DNA from: Pyrenophora tritici-repentis
Taxonomy: Eukaryota > Ascomycota > Dothideomycetes > Pleosporales > Pleosporaceae
NCBI RefSeq assembly: GCF_003171515.1
Contig: NC_089398.1
Span: 806,001-870,000, forward strand
Length of the DNA: 64,000 nt
Direction of reading: 5' to 3'
In this document: positions 18,007-32,100 of the stretch, piece by piece
Layout of the letters: every line of letters begins with the position of its first letter
Position numbering within the stretch: the first letter of the stretch is position 1
Notes under the pieces: model-generated
Databases searched by the model: none
What the model saw: only the letters and a program-made list of their open reading frames with translations
What the model was told of the DNA's origin: nothing
Translations under genes and position numbers: made by a program

Positions 18007-21000
18007 TTACCAGAAACTACACCATCCTATGTAATGCTGGCATAGATTCTCCAAATTCGTTGCCTCTTTGATAAGCCTATCAACCTGTATCTCAGTCGGG
18101 AGATCCTCGCCCTTTCCGAAATCTCGGCCTGTGAGCTTCTCCTTGACCCTGCTCAGCACCTGCAATGCCCGCGCATTCTGCACTTCCTTGGCATCGACGT
18201 CGTTGTTCTGGGGCGGCGCGACTGAGGACCGGTGACGGGGACGACCGACGATGCTGGACATTTGATGTTCGGGCGGAACGTTCGCTGCTTCGCCCATTAT
18301 GGATTGACGGCGTTCCGATGGGTAGTTTGGTTCAACTGGGGAAGTATCACGGTGGTTGAGGCGCCACGTCAGAAGAGGATCGTGTATAAACTGTTTTTCG
18401 GTTAGCAATAGTCCATCTCATCGTGATAATGCACAACTTACAGCTTCAAGCACTGCCATGACACTCTCCTTGTTACTTCTCAGTACCCGCATGACATGTT
18501 CACAAGTTGTCCGGTAGCTGCCCTCGATGTTACTAACTTCCATGGCATACGTCAACATGCGTGTCAACCGGAACGGCACACGTTCTGGATATTTCTCTCG
18601 GTGCATGGCTACTTCGAAGCAGTCTCCGAAATCAATGTGAATGACCTTGCCGGTAATTCGGTCAAGCATCAAGTTACTGGGATGGCGATCTCCAAGACCC
18701 AGAATATAGCCCACCATTGACATGACTGCCAGCGAGCGCGTGTAATTGGTACGGCGATCAAGCCAGGCTTCCGAAGACTTGGACTTGAGCCACAAGACAC
18801 GGTAAAGATCTTGACCGGTCGTATTATCCAGCGCATACCCAAAGACTTCGACCTTTTGCATAAGGGTAAGGCAGTCATAATCGGGCGCCATCTGTAGCAT
18901 GATGCGGTGTTCGATGTTGAGAAGAATCTTCCTGCTATCGCGGTACTCGCGAATGAGAACATGGAGTGTGTCGCTGTTAGGAACAAACCCAAGAAGACCA
19001 GACTGCGTGCTAAGCGGAACGGCGGCATAGCGTTGGATGTTGAGATGACGCTTACGTGACTCCACGTCGTTGGAAAGAAGTGTGTTGCAGAGGCCAAAGA
19101 GTTGCATGACACGTTCATCTTGGCGGATATCTTCGTGTCCCTTGAGGATATGCGTATGTGCCTTGCCGTCGCTGCCGCGCATTTCCAATTTCCTGGGTCG
19201 CTGCTTAGATTGGATGACAGATGCGACTGGATCAAACGATATGATTCGAATGACTGGTTTGCCAACTTGGTACGTTCCGGGAACAGCGAGCTCAAGGTCG
19301 TGCGCGTCTTTGAGTTTTGGTGAGACATACTGCAACTCAAGCGTCATCAAGGACGGCAGTTGACGAGCGATCTTGCGGAACACCTGGTAGTAGAGATCCC
19401 ACGCCTGGTTGAGGTCGCCAATTTCGCCCGATGTCCTAAACGTATTACACCAGTCGCGAGCCTCTTGGAGTTCGCGGCCGAAAGACTGGATAAACGAGAT
19501 CTCGCGCAATGTCTCCGGTCCCTTGTCGAGCATGGCATGCAGGGGCGCGAGTGTAGCGAACATTCCGTCTATGTTATGGTCACCGAAGTAAAGTCGGCTG
19601 GCTTCCTCGAGGCCCTCGTGCCATTGTTCGTGCCATAGGACGGCGATACGAATGAGCTCGTGGCTCACAAGATCAGCTTGCTCGACTAGTTTTGGCGAAT
19701 GCTCGCGCATTGCCTCCATGAGCTCCTTTGCCGATCGCTGGCGTCGAGATACATCGGACTTCATCGAGACTGTCAACGGGAACACCAAAGCTTGAGGATG
19801 TGCCTTTCCAACTTCGATAAGCAGCTGGTGGATAGACTGTCTAACCACAGCGTTTGGCTGATTAATCCTAGCGAGGAGTTGCGGGATAACCTCGAGCCAC
19901 GTATCAATAGGTACCGATTTAGTTCCTTCTGTAATGGTACGATTGACTCCCTCCCTTCCACCATAACCAAACCACAGCGTAAGCAGTCTGAGTGTATCCT
20001 GAAGCGAGCTAGTTGAAGACAGCGCGATAGACTTGAAGAAGCCCTGAATAGCCGGGATGACGTGATCGTGGATAATGTTATTAGGCACTTCAGTAGCCTC
20101 CCGGTCAGACTTGGACGTGATCGAGTTGATGACTTCAAAGTTGGCGAGTGCCCAGGCATGCCATGCTTTATACCAGTCCTTGTTGTAACGTGTGGCTGCG
20201 GCGTAAGCGGCAAGTATCTCGTGCACATACTCGTGTTCCCATTCGCCGTCCTGAAGTTCTTGCTGCCAGTCTCCCTGCTTGAGGTAGCATTTGGCAAGTA
20301 GACGATGGCATTGGACAAGTTCGCTCGGTGAGACACCTGCTGCTGATCCATTCAACATGGCTGATCCATTAATACCATTCACGCCGTTATGCCCATTGGT
20401 GGTAGCAAATGGATTCATGTTGTTGAACATGTGCTGGCCATTGGACATGCCGTTCATTCCGTTCTGACCCATCATTGGATTTGCTGCGGCCCTAGTTCGC
20501 ATAGCCAGGTCCTCAGACAGTCGTCCGGTGAATTCCTTCATGCTATCAAGGGCCTCCTGCTTGTTGTTTTGATCTGCCCACATGTATTTGTACGTAGTAT
20601 ACGCAACCGGGTGTGAGATAGCGTGGGCATTGTTGCGTACAAACTCGACGACAGTACTGTCGCCTGTACTCTCGATATCCAGTAGTTTCTGCAAGGCCTT
20701 GTTTGCGAGGTTCATCCTATTGCTCTTGCGGCAAAGGTTGGTATACTTTATCCACATGTCGGTTCCTTCTTGTGGTGAGATGACAAGCTGTCGCACCTTG
20801 ATCATGCGCTGCCAAACTTCCGGGTTCGGTTGTAGCCCCCTGAGTCGCTTCATCCAAGTCTTTCGCATGCTCTTCTGCTTTTCATGGTTTCCCTCGTTTT
20901 GCTTGTACTGCATAATCTCCTCAAGTTCCGCCAACATCTGCACGCGGATCATTGGTAAATAAGCACGCTGGTACGACTCTCCCAAAAGTGAACTGAGCTC

Positions 21001-24000
21001 GGTGTCGAGACCCTTGCGAGCTTTAGCAATCTCTTCCACGGCGATTTCGAACCGGTTGTTGTGGATATTGAGAATCGATGCGAAGAACGCACGGTCGGGC
21101 GACTGTTCCTTCATGACACCAAGGTAATTATCCATGTCAGCAAACTTACCCAGACCCCATGCGGCCGTTGCGGCAAGCGGTGCTATCGCCTTGCGGTACT
21201 CTTGTGTCGCATTGGCCCACTTCTCCTTTGACAAGCTGGAAAGAAGATCCCATTCGCCCAGAGCGTGCAAGCAGCGCATCTTGCCCATGGTAACGTCAAA
21301 GGAGTCTGGCTCTTCAAGCTCACGCCTCTGGTACGCTGCGAGCGCTTCGTCCCACTTCTGCAACTTCTCAAACCAAGTCTCTTTCAACTCAACGTCATGG
21401 TAATTTTGCGCCTTACGCAAAATACCGAAGGCAGCATCGGTCTGCTGCAGTTGGTTGTTGATACTGATAAGGGCTTCCACAGCGCTGGAATTCTGCTCCG
21501 CGTTGAATTCGAGCTCCTTATAATGTAGTGCCTTGGCAAATGCGTGACATTTGCCGGCATACATGCCAAGTATCCGGACGTCGATTGGTAGAGCCTTGTC
21601 GTCGTGTTCCATAAATTCTGCCAGGTTCAGCAGGACTTGCAATATCTCAGGCGGGATATTGGGCGACGTGAGTGCAGTCTCGATGGAACGCACAAGCTCC
21701 TCTTGGTATTGATCATACAGCTCTGTCCAGCACGAGACAAATGCAGAGTTGAACAAAGTTCTGGCGATTGGGTTGTACACGCTACCGAGTGGTGTGCAGG
21801 CGCGCAGTGCTTGTTGTGGTGATTCTCTCAGCAATTCCACGCTGAATCGTCGCATCCACTCGATCCAATCCTCTTTGGTCGTTTTGTTCGAGGCCTCCCA
21901 TGCTTGTTTGAGATGCTGCTGGTTGACCGCTAGCTTTTTGGTGAGGATTTCCGCGGGATTCAAGTCTTCGTCATCTTCACCGTAACGCTCATCTGGGCTG
22001 AGATCTTGGGGTAAGGGTTCACCCTTCTGCAACTTCGAAACGATGCGCCCATAGTTCTCATGAGGTACCTTGTGCGCAATAAAGATCTTGTTCACAGTAG
22101 GTACAAAGTGGATGTAGTCTGGACCGAGCTGAAAGATAAGTGCACAGAGCGTCTCGAGTGCAGTCTGCTTCAGTGTTGGCTCGCTACCAGAAAGCACTCG
22201 ACAGAGAGGGTGCACGATACGTGCGGCGAACTCGGAAACATTGACTTGCTTTGAAAGACGCCCTAAAGTTTCGATAGCATGTCTCCGGATCTGTATAGGT
22301 TGGCCAGGCTTATCGAACATCTTGACCATGACTGGAATGATGAGATGCATATACTCTTCGGCGCTCGAGCCGAAGATGAGGAACGCGTGTAGTACTCTCT
22401 CTGAAGGTAAACGCTTGCCAGTCTGATCAGAGTCAAGCACACTGAGCATGAGTGGTAGTACATCCGCCAAGTAGACCTTGAATTCGCCTTCCAACGAGCG
22501 AGCAATGGCCTCGATCAGTGAAAGAATGGTGGCTTGGAGCTGTGGACTGCTACTCCAGTACTCTTTAATCGTTGCCAGGATACTTGGTAAGTAAGGGCGA
22601 ATGTGTTGGCGAACGATCCGAACGAGTTGACTGAGCTGGTTGAAGTAGCCCTCCGACCGTCCCGCTGGCGTAGATTTTATGACATGGAGGAAACCTGGCA
22701 CAACCTGGTTAAGGAAAGACACACACTTCAAGCCCATTGTTGCGTAAATGTTCATAACAGCCTCTACGATTGCCGTGTGGTACTGGACCAGTGATGGATC
22801 TTTCAACAGACCCATGAGTGTGCTGATGACGATTGTGGGGTAATACTCTTCGTTTGAGGGCGTGATGCCTTGCATGATGAGCGAGACATCGGTGATGGCC
22901 TGCGCTTCCAAGATAAGGTGCTTGTCGGGCGACTGCTCCATGATCTTTTGATACTCGTCGGGGTCTAGAGCTCCAAGGGTGCCCATGAGCCTAACAGTTT
23001 CTCTTCGGAGTTCACCTTCCTGTTCTATCTTCACAATGCTCATGAGAATGTTCATCAGCTCTGGGTAGTCTCTGTATGGCTCTATAACATAGCCAGCGTT
23101 GGTAGCTAGCTGCCCGAGAGCTTTCAGAGCAGAGAAGCGCTTAGCATCCGACGTCTGATCTTGCATGAAATCCAGGATGACGGGCATCAGATCCTTGATG
23201 TATTTGATCATGCCCTCGCCGCCGACTGTGGCGAGGTCACCAATGGCTTTGAGTGTCGTTGACGCGACTTCTGGATTTGGATCCTTACACTTGGGCAAAA
23301 GGACCTCGACGATTGGGTCGATCAGTGGCTTGATGAGACTGTCAGCAGCACCGACAAGACTACTAATTAACTTGGCACTTTCTTCCTTACTCCGCGGGCT
23401 GTTGGCATAGTTGACCTCGGTGAGTAGCTGCAAAAGGACTTTGCGGAGTGAAGGGAAGACATAAGCAGGATTCACAGCTGTGAGTCGACCAATGATGGAC
23501 ATGGCAGCTTCTCGAATACCGAATACCTCATCGTTCAGTGCAAGGAACAGAGTACGAACATTGTCCGCTTTGCCGAGATGTCGGTCGAACCGAGCATCCA
23601 GGGCTATTAGGACATCCCACCTTATGTCTGGATCAACGTCACCCACACCGACAGTCAAGAGTTTTTCGATGATGTCTCCAACTACTTTGGTCGCGTGAGT
23701 ACTTGTCTGGTGGACAATAGGATCCTTGACAAAGAGCTGGCAGCAAGTTAACGCGGCGCGTTTGCGGATCTCGGGATTATCCGCCTCTACGTATCGGATC
23801 GCAACATCGCGAACAAACTCGTTCAGAACATGGCCCGTGAAGTCGAAACTGCCGAGTGTGTGCAGGGCTAGTGCAATCTCAGCTTCTCTTGGGGCGATGG
23901 TTTGTGGGTCTTTGTGGTCACGTGTCCATATTTGCGGAGGCTGAGATACCTGATATGGGCTGCCTAGGGGTAAGAAGTGTCGGCCGGCGAGGATCTGGCT

Positions 24001-25408
24001 GAGGAGATCAAGGAGTTTTTCTTGAATCATCGGCCGCGAAGGCGGTACGTAATGCGCCATGTCTACAAGTGCTTGGAAGAGAGAATCGCTCAGCCCGCAT
24101 GAGAAAATAGGGTCCAGTAGTCGCTCAACAGACTTGGTGAGGGCTTGGCCGACCGCTGCTGATATCATACTAAGACATTGGAATATAGGCGCTTCGTTGA
24201 TACCGCTCTTATTCCGGGACTTGGCAATCAGGCCCTCCTGTATGAAGCCTAGAATCCCCTCCAGATAAGGTGAGATGGCAACTCCGACGGCATTCGCAAT
24301 CTGACCAATGGCTACGAATGCCTTGTCTCGGTCGCGGTCTTTCCTAATTAGACCCTGGAGGTGTAGCATACATTGATGCAGGTACTTTGTGGCGAATTCG
24401 GTTGGTGAATAGCCAGCGAGTATAGGTATGATAAGGACCACTTCTCTTCGAACCAGAGCATCGCGATGCTCCCGGTACTTGAGTACCTGCTCAACAGTCT
24501 CCTTGTACTTTTGGTCATTCATAAACATTGCGCTCTTGTCGAGCAGCTCCTTCATGGTAAGGAGCGAGCCATGGATCGCTTCATTGGTGTTGATGGTGAA
24601 TCCGCGGAGAATCTCGTCGTAGACCTTGCCGAACCAGAGCTGGCGCATTTGCGAGTCGCGTGGGGAGATGATCTCGAAGCATGCGCTGATTGCCTCGGCG
24701 GCAGACTCTCGAATGAGGACCTTGGGGTCCCGGAGGGCAACCCATATGACTTCAAAGATTTGTGCAATCCATTGGTACATGAGCGTGGGAGAGTTTTTCG
24801 CCAGCTCGCGTAGTATGAGGACAGCAGCGAAGCGTCTATTCTCCAGGCGCTCCAACTGCAGCCACTCCAACGCGCCCTTGACCTCTGCCTCGACCAGCTC
24901 TGCCGTGAGGGTGCCGCCGGGCTTCGCCAGTCGTCCCAGAGCCTTGGCTGCTACCACCATGGCCGTGACATCCTGGCCCCGCATCACGGCCCTCAGGTAC
25001 GAAGCAAAGCGCGTCGTCTTCTGTCCTGCATCGTCGCCGCGGAAGTCGATCAGGGCGTTGAGGGCGTGGATACCGCCGATGCGTTCGTTCGAGTCGCTGC
25101 CCGTGACAATGAGGCCGGAGATCTTGGTGTAAACTTCATTGTTGAAATTGGTAAAGACGTTGGGCGCGAGTTCTGCGCAACATCAGTTTCCTGTAGCTTG
25201 GGCGGGGGCCCTCGATCGCTCTGCTGCTCACCTCGGTGCGCCGCTTCAACCGTCTGTCGCAGTGTGTTTGCTGCTCGCTGTCGTGTTTCGTCATTTCTTT
25301 TGCCCGTCAGCTTCTCATCACGTTCATTTGGCCTTGTCGGGCTCACTTTGAGCGTAGTTCGTGGACTATGCGGTCCAGCGCGGACGAAAGGGGACCTTGC
25401 TGCGTCAT
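18007..25408 (-). CDS. TOR: Target of rapamycin (TOR) serine/threonine kinase
   Basis: Four exons, 25408-25347, 25296-25232, 25172-18442 and 18390-18007, give 2413 residues, normal for the family. TOR is the catalytic subunit of TORC1/TORC2, coupling nutrient signals to growth. The first two small exons supply the N-terminus through AAHRELAPNVFTNFNNE, which spans the splice. HEAT repeats fill roughly residues 1-1200, the FAT domain follows, then the FKBP12-rapamycin binding region near 1880-1980 (HEQWHEGLEEASRLYFG). The kinase domain has ILKGHEDIRQDERVMQ near 2040, the catalytic GLGDRHPSNLML near 2203 and HIDFGDCF near 2219. The last exon ends in the FATC sequence NLCQHYIGWCSFW. An Asn/Gly-rich low-complexity insert (around 20350-20500) interrupts the region before the FRB. 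All catalytic motifs are intact. It is apparently the only TOR in the window; most filamentous ascomycetes have one. Confidence 0.97.
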
Positions 25409-26049
25409 CTTGACTGCTTCACCTGAAGCCTGTCGCAGCAAGAGCGTATCTGCTCACTCCATCCATAGAAAGGACAGGAGAATGGTATTAGAGGGGCGTT
25501 GACGGCGAATTGGTCGTCGCCAAACTTACTGGTCCCGACGCAAGACGCATGTCACGAACCCGGCCTAGCGAGCTTGGACCGTACCACGCTAGTCGCGGGA
25601 GCTAACCCTAACCTTCACACCGGGGAGGCGCAAATGGGATGACAGCCCACTGGTGGCGCGGTCAACACATCGAGTCGGAGACGGCATACACGACTGCACC
25701 GCTGGCCCCAAGAAACAGACCACCTGACGATAGTCTCCCTTGGCTCGCACATGCCAGTCCCAATTGCGCACCCCCTCATCATATTATGTCATGCTTGTAA
25801 GACGATTATTGCCATGTCAGAGCTGGCCTACTAAGCCAATTCAAGTTTCCAAAGAGCGTTATCGGCCACTCTTAACATTAAAATCGCTCACGTATTCTCA
25901 CATGGACGTGCGCGCACCCTTATCAGAGACACTGTCCGTTCACTATGATACACAACCACTCAACGCGCGCCTTGCGTAAGGTTAGAGTTCCATATGGTAT
26001 CACCCCTGCCTGTCCGCCCTTCTAACTTGTAACGCCCGTAATCACATCT
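25409..26049. other. TOR promoter and SEC12 3' flank
   Basis: About 640 bp between the TOR start codon and the SEC12 stop codon, both genes on the minus strand. Only short frames without similarity are present. No repeat or RNA gene was recognised. Confidence 0.5.
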
Positions 26050-28103
26050 CTAGCCCGCAAGCACACCCTCGGCGACATGTCCGATTACGCCGCCAATCTG
26101 TCCAAAGAAGATGGACTTTAGGATTGTTTCCCCCTCGCCCACAGCCCACATGCCCGCCTCACTTAGCTTCTCTCTCCATATCCTCCTTTCCTTTTCACTC
26201 AATTCATCCCACTTTCTCGCCGCCACATGCTTCTTCAACACTTCCTCGTCCCCTGCGTGCACTTCTGTACTGAGTGTGCCTTCAGATTCATGGTCGTGGT
26301 GTATTACCAAAGCTTTCGGTTCAGGTGCATTGGCTGGTTCCGTGTCGGATAGGACGTGAGGGAGATGCAAGTGTAGTAGATCGGCGATGCGCTGCGATGT
26401 CTTGACGACCGGTGAATCCGCATTGTTGAGGATGGCGTTGTGGCGTTTCTCGCGGAGCGTTTCACCAAACGTCTTCTGCTGGCTTGCTGCCTTCTGCAGT
26501 CGTACCGGGAGTATACCCTTTGTTAGGTCGCCTTCCGGATCTACAAGTGACTGTATCAACAGAGCTAATACTGCAACGACCATGGCTACGGCCAGATAAG
26601 TTGCTGCCGTGAACATGTTCCTTGAACGTGCCGTCTGTAGCACATAACGTGATCCTACATGTTGGAGTGGAAACGTTTCCACGCTAATCGTATTTCCAAG
26701 GCTAGTGCTGGCTAGACGGATATACTGAGGTGGCGTCTGGCGGCCAGCAGAGACGTCGGGCTTGTAAAATGGCGAAAAGATGACTTTGGTCATTTGCACA
26801 TCATGTACCTGAACTCGATTAGTACACTTTCTTTGGACTGGTACATCCCTACTCACATTATCATACTTGTTAAACGAATGAAATGAGCTCAATGAGTCCC
26901 TAGCCGGGCCATGGTAGTCCATCGTATACACCGTCAAGGAGATATCGATCGCCCCTACAGCTATCGCAATCTGATATGCACCTTCGTCGTCTGCGTCCAG
27001 GAGGCAGACATCCATATCGGTAGCAGCTTTGACATGCTTTGGCATTGTCTTGCGCAAAACGATACTGCCTGGCCCCTGCTCGTACAAATGCAAAAGCAAC
27101 AGTTCAACGCCGGTCCGATTAGGCTTGTTTGATAGGAGTAGTAGATGCTTTGGTGAGAGCCACCGTACACATCTTAGTTTGCTCCGTGTACCTTTCTCAG
27201 CATGCGGTATCATGTAGACTTGAGTGTGCTCGCTCTTTTCTCTAGCTTTATTCTTGTCGAAATCATGGTTCACATTCTGCACAAACACCTCTTGGTTAGT
27301 CACATAGGCTACCCGGAACCGCCCTTGTTCTTGCGTGAAAATGTCCAGATCATTCGCCTCTTGCTCTTTGGTTAGCGTGATTCGCGTTATTATGTTTTGG
27401 CTTGTGGGTTTGTTGGATGTTGCGCTGAAGATGACTACTTCGTTTTCATCGCCAGCAAGACTGGAAGCAATTGCTCCAATCCGCCTGTTGGGCGTACTCG
27501 AGGCTGCACGCTGTGGTGGCGATAATCTGATGATCCGCTGGTAGCCCTCTTTCCTTGCGCCGTCCGATTGAGGAGTGGTGAAGAGCGTAGTTTGGCTAAG
27601 AAACTCTAGTTTGCCGTCTGTCTTCTCTGCTCCTGGCCCTTTGTTCTTCGGTAATTGCAGCTCAAAGGCGCGCAAATGCTCATTCCGGCCATTTAAACGG
27701 CTTTCTTCACTGCTGTTGTTACCGGCAAACAGAATCAGGCCATCTTTTGTTGAAAGGTTGTCCAGACACGTTATTGAATCGTCTTTGCTCGCTTCGATTT
27801 CCGCGATAGGTTGTACGGTGGGTGCGCGCGAGCTGAAGTCGAATGCGGTGATTTGGTTCTTTACTCCAGATCGGCCTGCCTTTAAATTGAGATGCGCGGT
27901 CAGCGTACATTTGGCGTGCGGCTCGTGTAGAAATTGCACTTACGCCTCCACCACCGCCGACTACGAGAATGCCAGGTCTGTTATTGGCGAATGTGGCTGC
28001 AAAGATGGGGTAGCTGGCTACTTCTGTCAGCCATACCAGACGTGCAGCCTTGCATATGCAGCGCAAACATACTCTGAGCCTTGGACACAGTAGGGCGTGA
28101 CAT
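26050..28103 (-). CDS. SEC12: Sec12, guanine nucleotide exchange factor for Sar1
   Basis: Five exons, 28103-28073, 28023-27944, 27879-26857, 26808-26050 by splice signals (the first intron starts GTATGT, the third has a perfect TACTAAT branch), giving 630 residues over four joined coding blocks. Sec12 sits in the ER membrane and loads Sar1 with GTP to start COPII vesicle formation. The N-terminus reads SYPIFAATF, then the hallmark VVGGGGG of the Sec12 K-loop region, followed by AGRSGVKNQITAFDFS of the first propeller blade. Further beta-propeller repeats run to about residue 430. A membrane helix lies near 444-464 (YLAVAMVVAVLALLIQ) and a lumenal tail of about 165 residues follows. The intron at 26809-26856 is 48 nt, in frame and stop-free, so unspliced reading gives a misleadingly continuous frame. 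The block count is four exons; earlier wording of five reflects no extra exon. Confidence 0.9.
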
Positions 28104-29146
28104 CGGAACAATTCGAGGTTACGTGATGCGCGTAATGCCGTCGCTGTCCAAGCGTCGCGATCAAGGTAGCCAGCTGCAATTGAAAAGACGGGACGGTTCG
28201 TGCGGGGAGATGGGTAAATTCGGTGCAAGACAGTCGCATAAATATAGGGATTCGATTGGTGAAGTCCGTAGGTGTCTGAGTGTAGGTATCGGGATGGTGT
28301 GCTTCCGCTTCTGTCCACGTTGCGCGTGGGATGCGAACAAACGTGCCGGCGCAAGCGTCATCGTCTGCCGATTCGGCTTATCGATAACGCTCCGACGTGA
28401 CGTCCTTTTGGCATTGTCAGTGCAAGAGCCATGCCCCCACAGAGGAAATCGCAGAGGACACTTGCATAACGTAATATTCTCACAGACGGGTACATATACA
28501 TAGGGTGTACGCCATCATGTGTCGATGTAAGCCTTGACGGCAGGAACATGGATGCCGTGGGGCCATCAACCAACACATGTTGAGCCAACAGAATCTGCAT
28601 GCACCTCTTCAGTAAACATGTTAAGAGAATGAACTGGCACATTGCTTTCATAATCTCAATATTCTTTAATCCTATAACAGGTAGTACTATCTATTCGGCC
28701 TTTGGCCTGGGGGACAACTTCATCCACATACGTCATCATTCCAAAAAAGCAATGGTACCTCTCATGGATATCGTCCTCCTCTTCTCGCAAGCAATAATGC
28801 CAAGGCCCAGAACAACGCCATACTACACTATCCCTGCTACCTGCTACCAGAACACACCTCCGGCTGATGTCATCTTCAGTCTAAAAGTCAAAACGCCAGG
28901 ATGCTCGCTAATGGAAATCCAACTAACTGCGTGCTCATCTTCGTTCGACACGGACATACTTGGTCCTATTTATCTGGATTTCAAGTGCCCTTTTCGTACG
29001 GATATTCGCCATGTACTTGATAACGTGTGTCATGCGGCTGCTGATCCCCATTCACATGTATTTGATCTTCTTGTTCCGGCGTGCAATCCTAGCTGAGACG
29101 CCGGGTTTGTAAGGGAAGTAGCATATGCCATGGATGAAACAAAGCT
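28104..29146. other. SEC12 promoter and karyopherin 3' flank
   Basis: About 1 kb between two minus-strand genes. A 165-codon plus-strand frame at 28599-29096 has no family similarity and odd composition, so it is not called. Nothing else stands out. Confidence 0.5.
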
Positions 29147-32100
29147 CTACTGTGGCACCACTGGTGGTAGTCCATTCGCAATAGCAGCCTGGGCTTCTGC
29201 TTGAGCTTGCGCAATGACGTCGGCTTGATGGACAGCGCTCTGGACCACCTGTTGTTCTTCTGGACTCAGGTTCTTTGTGAGATTCTCATATAGCGCAGGT
29301 TGCTCTTGCTGGAGGCCTGAGTACTGTTAGTCTGAGCTCTCACAGCATTTTCCACATACTACTTACGGAATAAAGCATGCTTAAACATGCCATATGGCTC
29401 GATCTTGTCGAGCGGGGTTTCGAGGAGACTTTCCTCTTCTAGTTCGTCGTCATCCTCGTCGTCGACGGAACTGAACTTCTGTGCCTATTCTCGATTAGCT
29501 CTTGCTTACGATTGCTCGACATGCAACACGTACCTCCTCATTAAGGAAGTCAAGGTAAGCGGCACTCTCGTCCTTGATATCCTCAGTTTCATCTGCTTCA
29601 TTGTTCCAGTCGGCCTCTTGTTCCCATTCTTCGCCTTCTTCCTCTTCGTATTCAGCAGAGTAGTCGAAAGCGTCTTCCTTCTTGGCTTCTTCACGATCTA
29701 CAGAGCCATTAGCATTAATAGGTCATGATAGCAGGACTCCTCAGACTTACTCTTGAGTGCCGCAGGAAGTGTTTGGAATAAGCGTGTGACACCTTGCAAC
29801 AGACGTGGCCAGCCTTGTTGTACGCTGACTGGGACATCCTGCGCTCTCAGTGTAAGAAGTGCGCAAATGGCGGAAATACACAGCTTCTTATCGTGGACCC
29901 TGGTGAAATTGTCGATGCTTGAGAACCAGAGGCTGAAGAACTTATTGGTCCATCCATTTGACTCGAGCACGTGTAGTGCCAGTGCGGGGTTGTAGTAGAT
30001 GGAGTTGATGACCACCTCCATAAGATGAATCCGTAGGGATTTGACTTTCGGCTCCTCGTTTGTCAACACATGCATTGTCAGCCCGATGAACTCTGGGATG
30101 TAGTCATCGACAAAGCCGCGCATGTTGAGCATGATGATCTCAGCGAGCTTGCAACCACAGATACGGTCGACACCGCCGACCTTGTCATCTTTGAAGATAG
30201 TCCTGACCATGTCGAAAATTGCGTCCAGATATGAGCGGTTTTGGATCAATGTTGGGGTACCGTAGTTGACAAAGTTCTCAAGCGCGGGGAGCATGTCTAC
30301 GACTTGTCAGCAACATTTCATTGGGGAATAAAAAAGGAAATCCGCATACCTTCAAGGTACAGTTCGGCACCGGCCTTGAATGTCCTATGTATCAGCTCGA
30401 AAGCTTGCCACATTGTGCCTGATATGCTCTTGGCTGCAAATGTGCAGCTGTCGATGATTTCGAACACCTCGTTGTACAGGTCTATGAAGACATTAGTAAT
30501 AGTTGAGATATCATTCCAAACAAGAGCTTACCATAAAGTTTATTTTCGAGTGTGATTGTAATGACAGGCATAAGAATAGTCTCCAAATGCAAGAGCACAT
30601 CGGGCGTACTCTCGAGAGTAAGAATGAGGGTGCCGATGGTTTGCAGGACACCAAGCGCGGTGATACTCTTCTCATCAAGGAAGTCGCCGTATTCGCTGTC
30701 CTCGCCCTTTTCTTGATTTCTTGAGACCAGCTCGCGCACAATTCGCAAGTAGGTGTCACGTAGCTGCTCACTGAGAGCCACGGCGAAAGGTGTCAACTCA
30801 GGGGCAAAAACTTCGACAAAGTCCTCCATGACATTCGCCAGCGCATCCACATCGACCTCGTTGGCAAGCTTCAACAGCTGCTGCATTACCTGAGGAATGT
30901 TTTGCTTCATGTTGTTTCGGATGACATCGTGGCGGATAAGGGGCTGTAGTGACAAGGCAGCGGCGACACGGACAGGGAGGGTCGGATCAGCCATGGATTC
31001 CAGAATGTTCCGGTAGATGATGATGAGGTTGTTCGGATCCTTGAAATCGAGCTGTTCGAACTTCTCTAGCGTATCGCAGGCGCGAGCACGAAGGAAACCG
31101 TGGGGACTGCGGAACTCGGGAAATACATGGCGGACGAAGAAGTACTCGACCTGGTCTGCAATGGGGCTCTTCTTGCCCAGTATAACGCCAGAGAGTGTAC
31201 CAATCATACGCAGCGCACCCTCCTTTTCTCGCGGGTTCTTCTCGTTGTCGGCGGCGGCTTCATACCTGTTGACGACTTCGTTGACAAAGCTCAGGACACT
31301 GAATGTCTGCTTACGACGGCTCTTGGTGAGGGTAACGAGGAAGTTGGTCGCGGCAACGTCAGGCGCGGTTACGTCCTCGTAAAAGTTCAACTTCCTGTGC
31401 AGGTATTCTTGCGGCTCGTCCTTGAACAACTCAATGTCCTCGTCGGACTGGCATAGTACCGGAAAAATGAGATGTGCGATGAGGTTCTCCGTGTGCGGCT
31501 TGAGCAGAGCCCACATGGTCTTGGGCTTGACGCATTCGTCGAGGAAGTTGAGCGTGTAGTACAAGCTCGCCTTTGATAGCCAAACCTGCTTTCCAACCCA
31601 TTTTTCGACCTGCTGGAGATAGACCTTGAGGATCTCGGGTGCAAAGTTGGCGATGAAATTCTTGGCGACCTCGGTATAATCGACCTCGTTGTTTTTACCC
31701 AACGCAGACGGGTTACCGTACCTAACGTAGAGCCTGTTCAGGTTTGCGTATGACCACTTCTTCGCCTTCCACCAATGGTTTACCTCGCGCTCGTCGAGAT
31801 CTTCAGGGAGGGAAGTTTCCGGCGGTTCCTTGCCAACGACCGTCAGGAATAGAGTACACCAGCCGACCATGACTTGCTGATCGCGGAGGGGCGCGGGGAG
31901 GTCGAGCTATATCCTAGTCAGTCACCTTATTCCTTGTTTTCCGGAGATTCCTTACGTAGATGGCGTGCTTGTACACCTTGAGTACTGTCCGTAATATTTC
32001 TCCGGCTTCCAGGCTCGACTCGCCTGCAAGCGAGTTGCCAATGTTGAGCAGTTGTGGGAAAGTCATTTCGACAATCCTGTCGAAATCCGCGCGGTTCTCC

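Noticed and set aside
18669..19340. 223-codon minus-strand frame
   Set aside because: Alternative frame inside the TOR kinase domain; the TOR frame carries all catalytic motifs.
28599..29096. 165-codon plus-strand frame between SEC12 and the karyopherin
   Set aside because: No family similarity, no supporting splice or promoter signals; likely chance.
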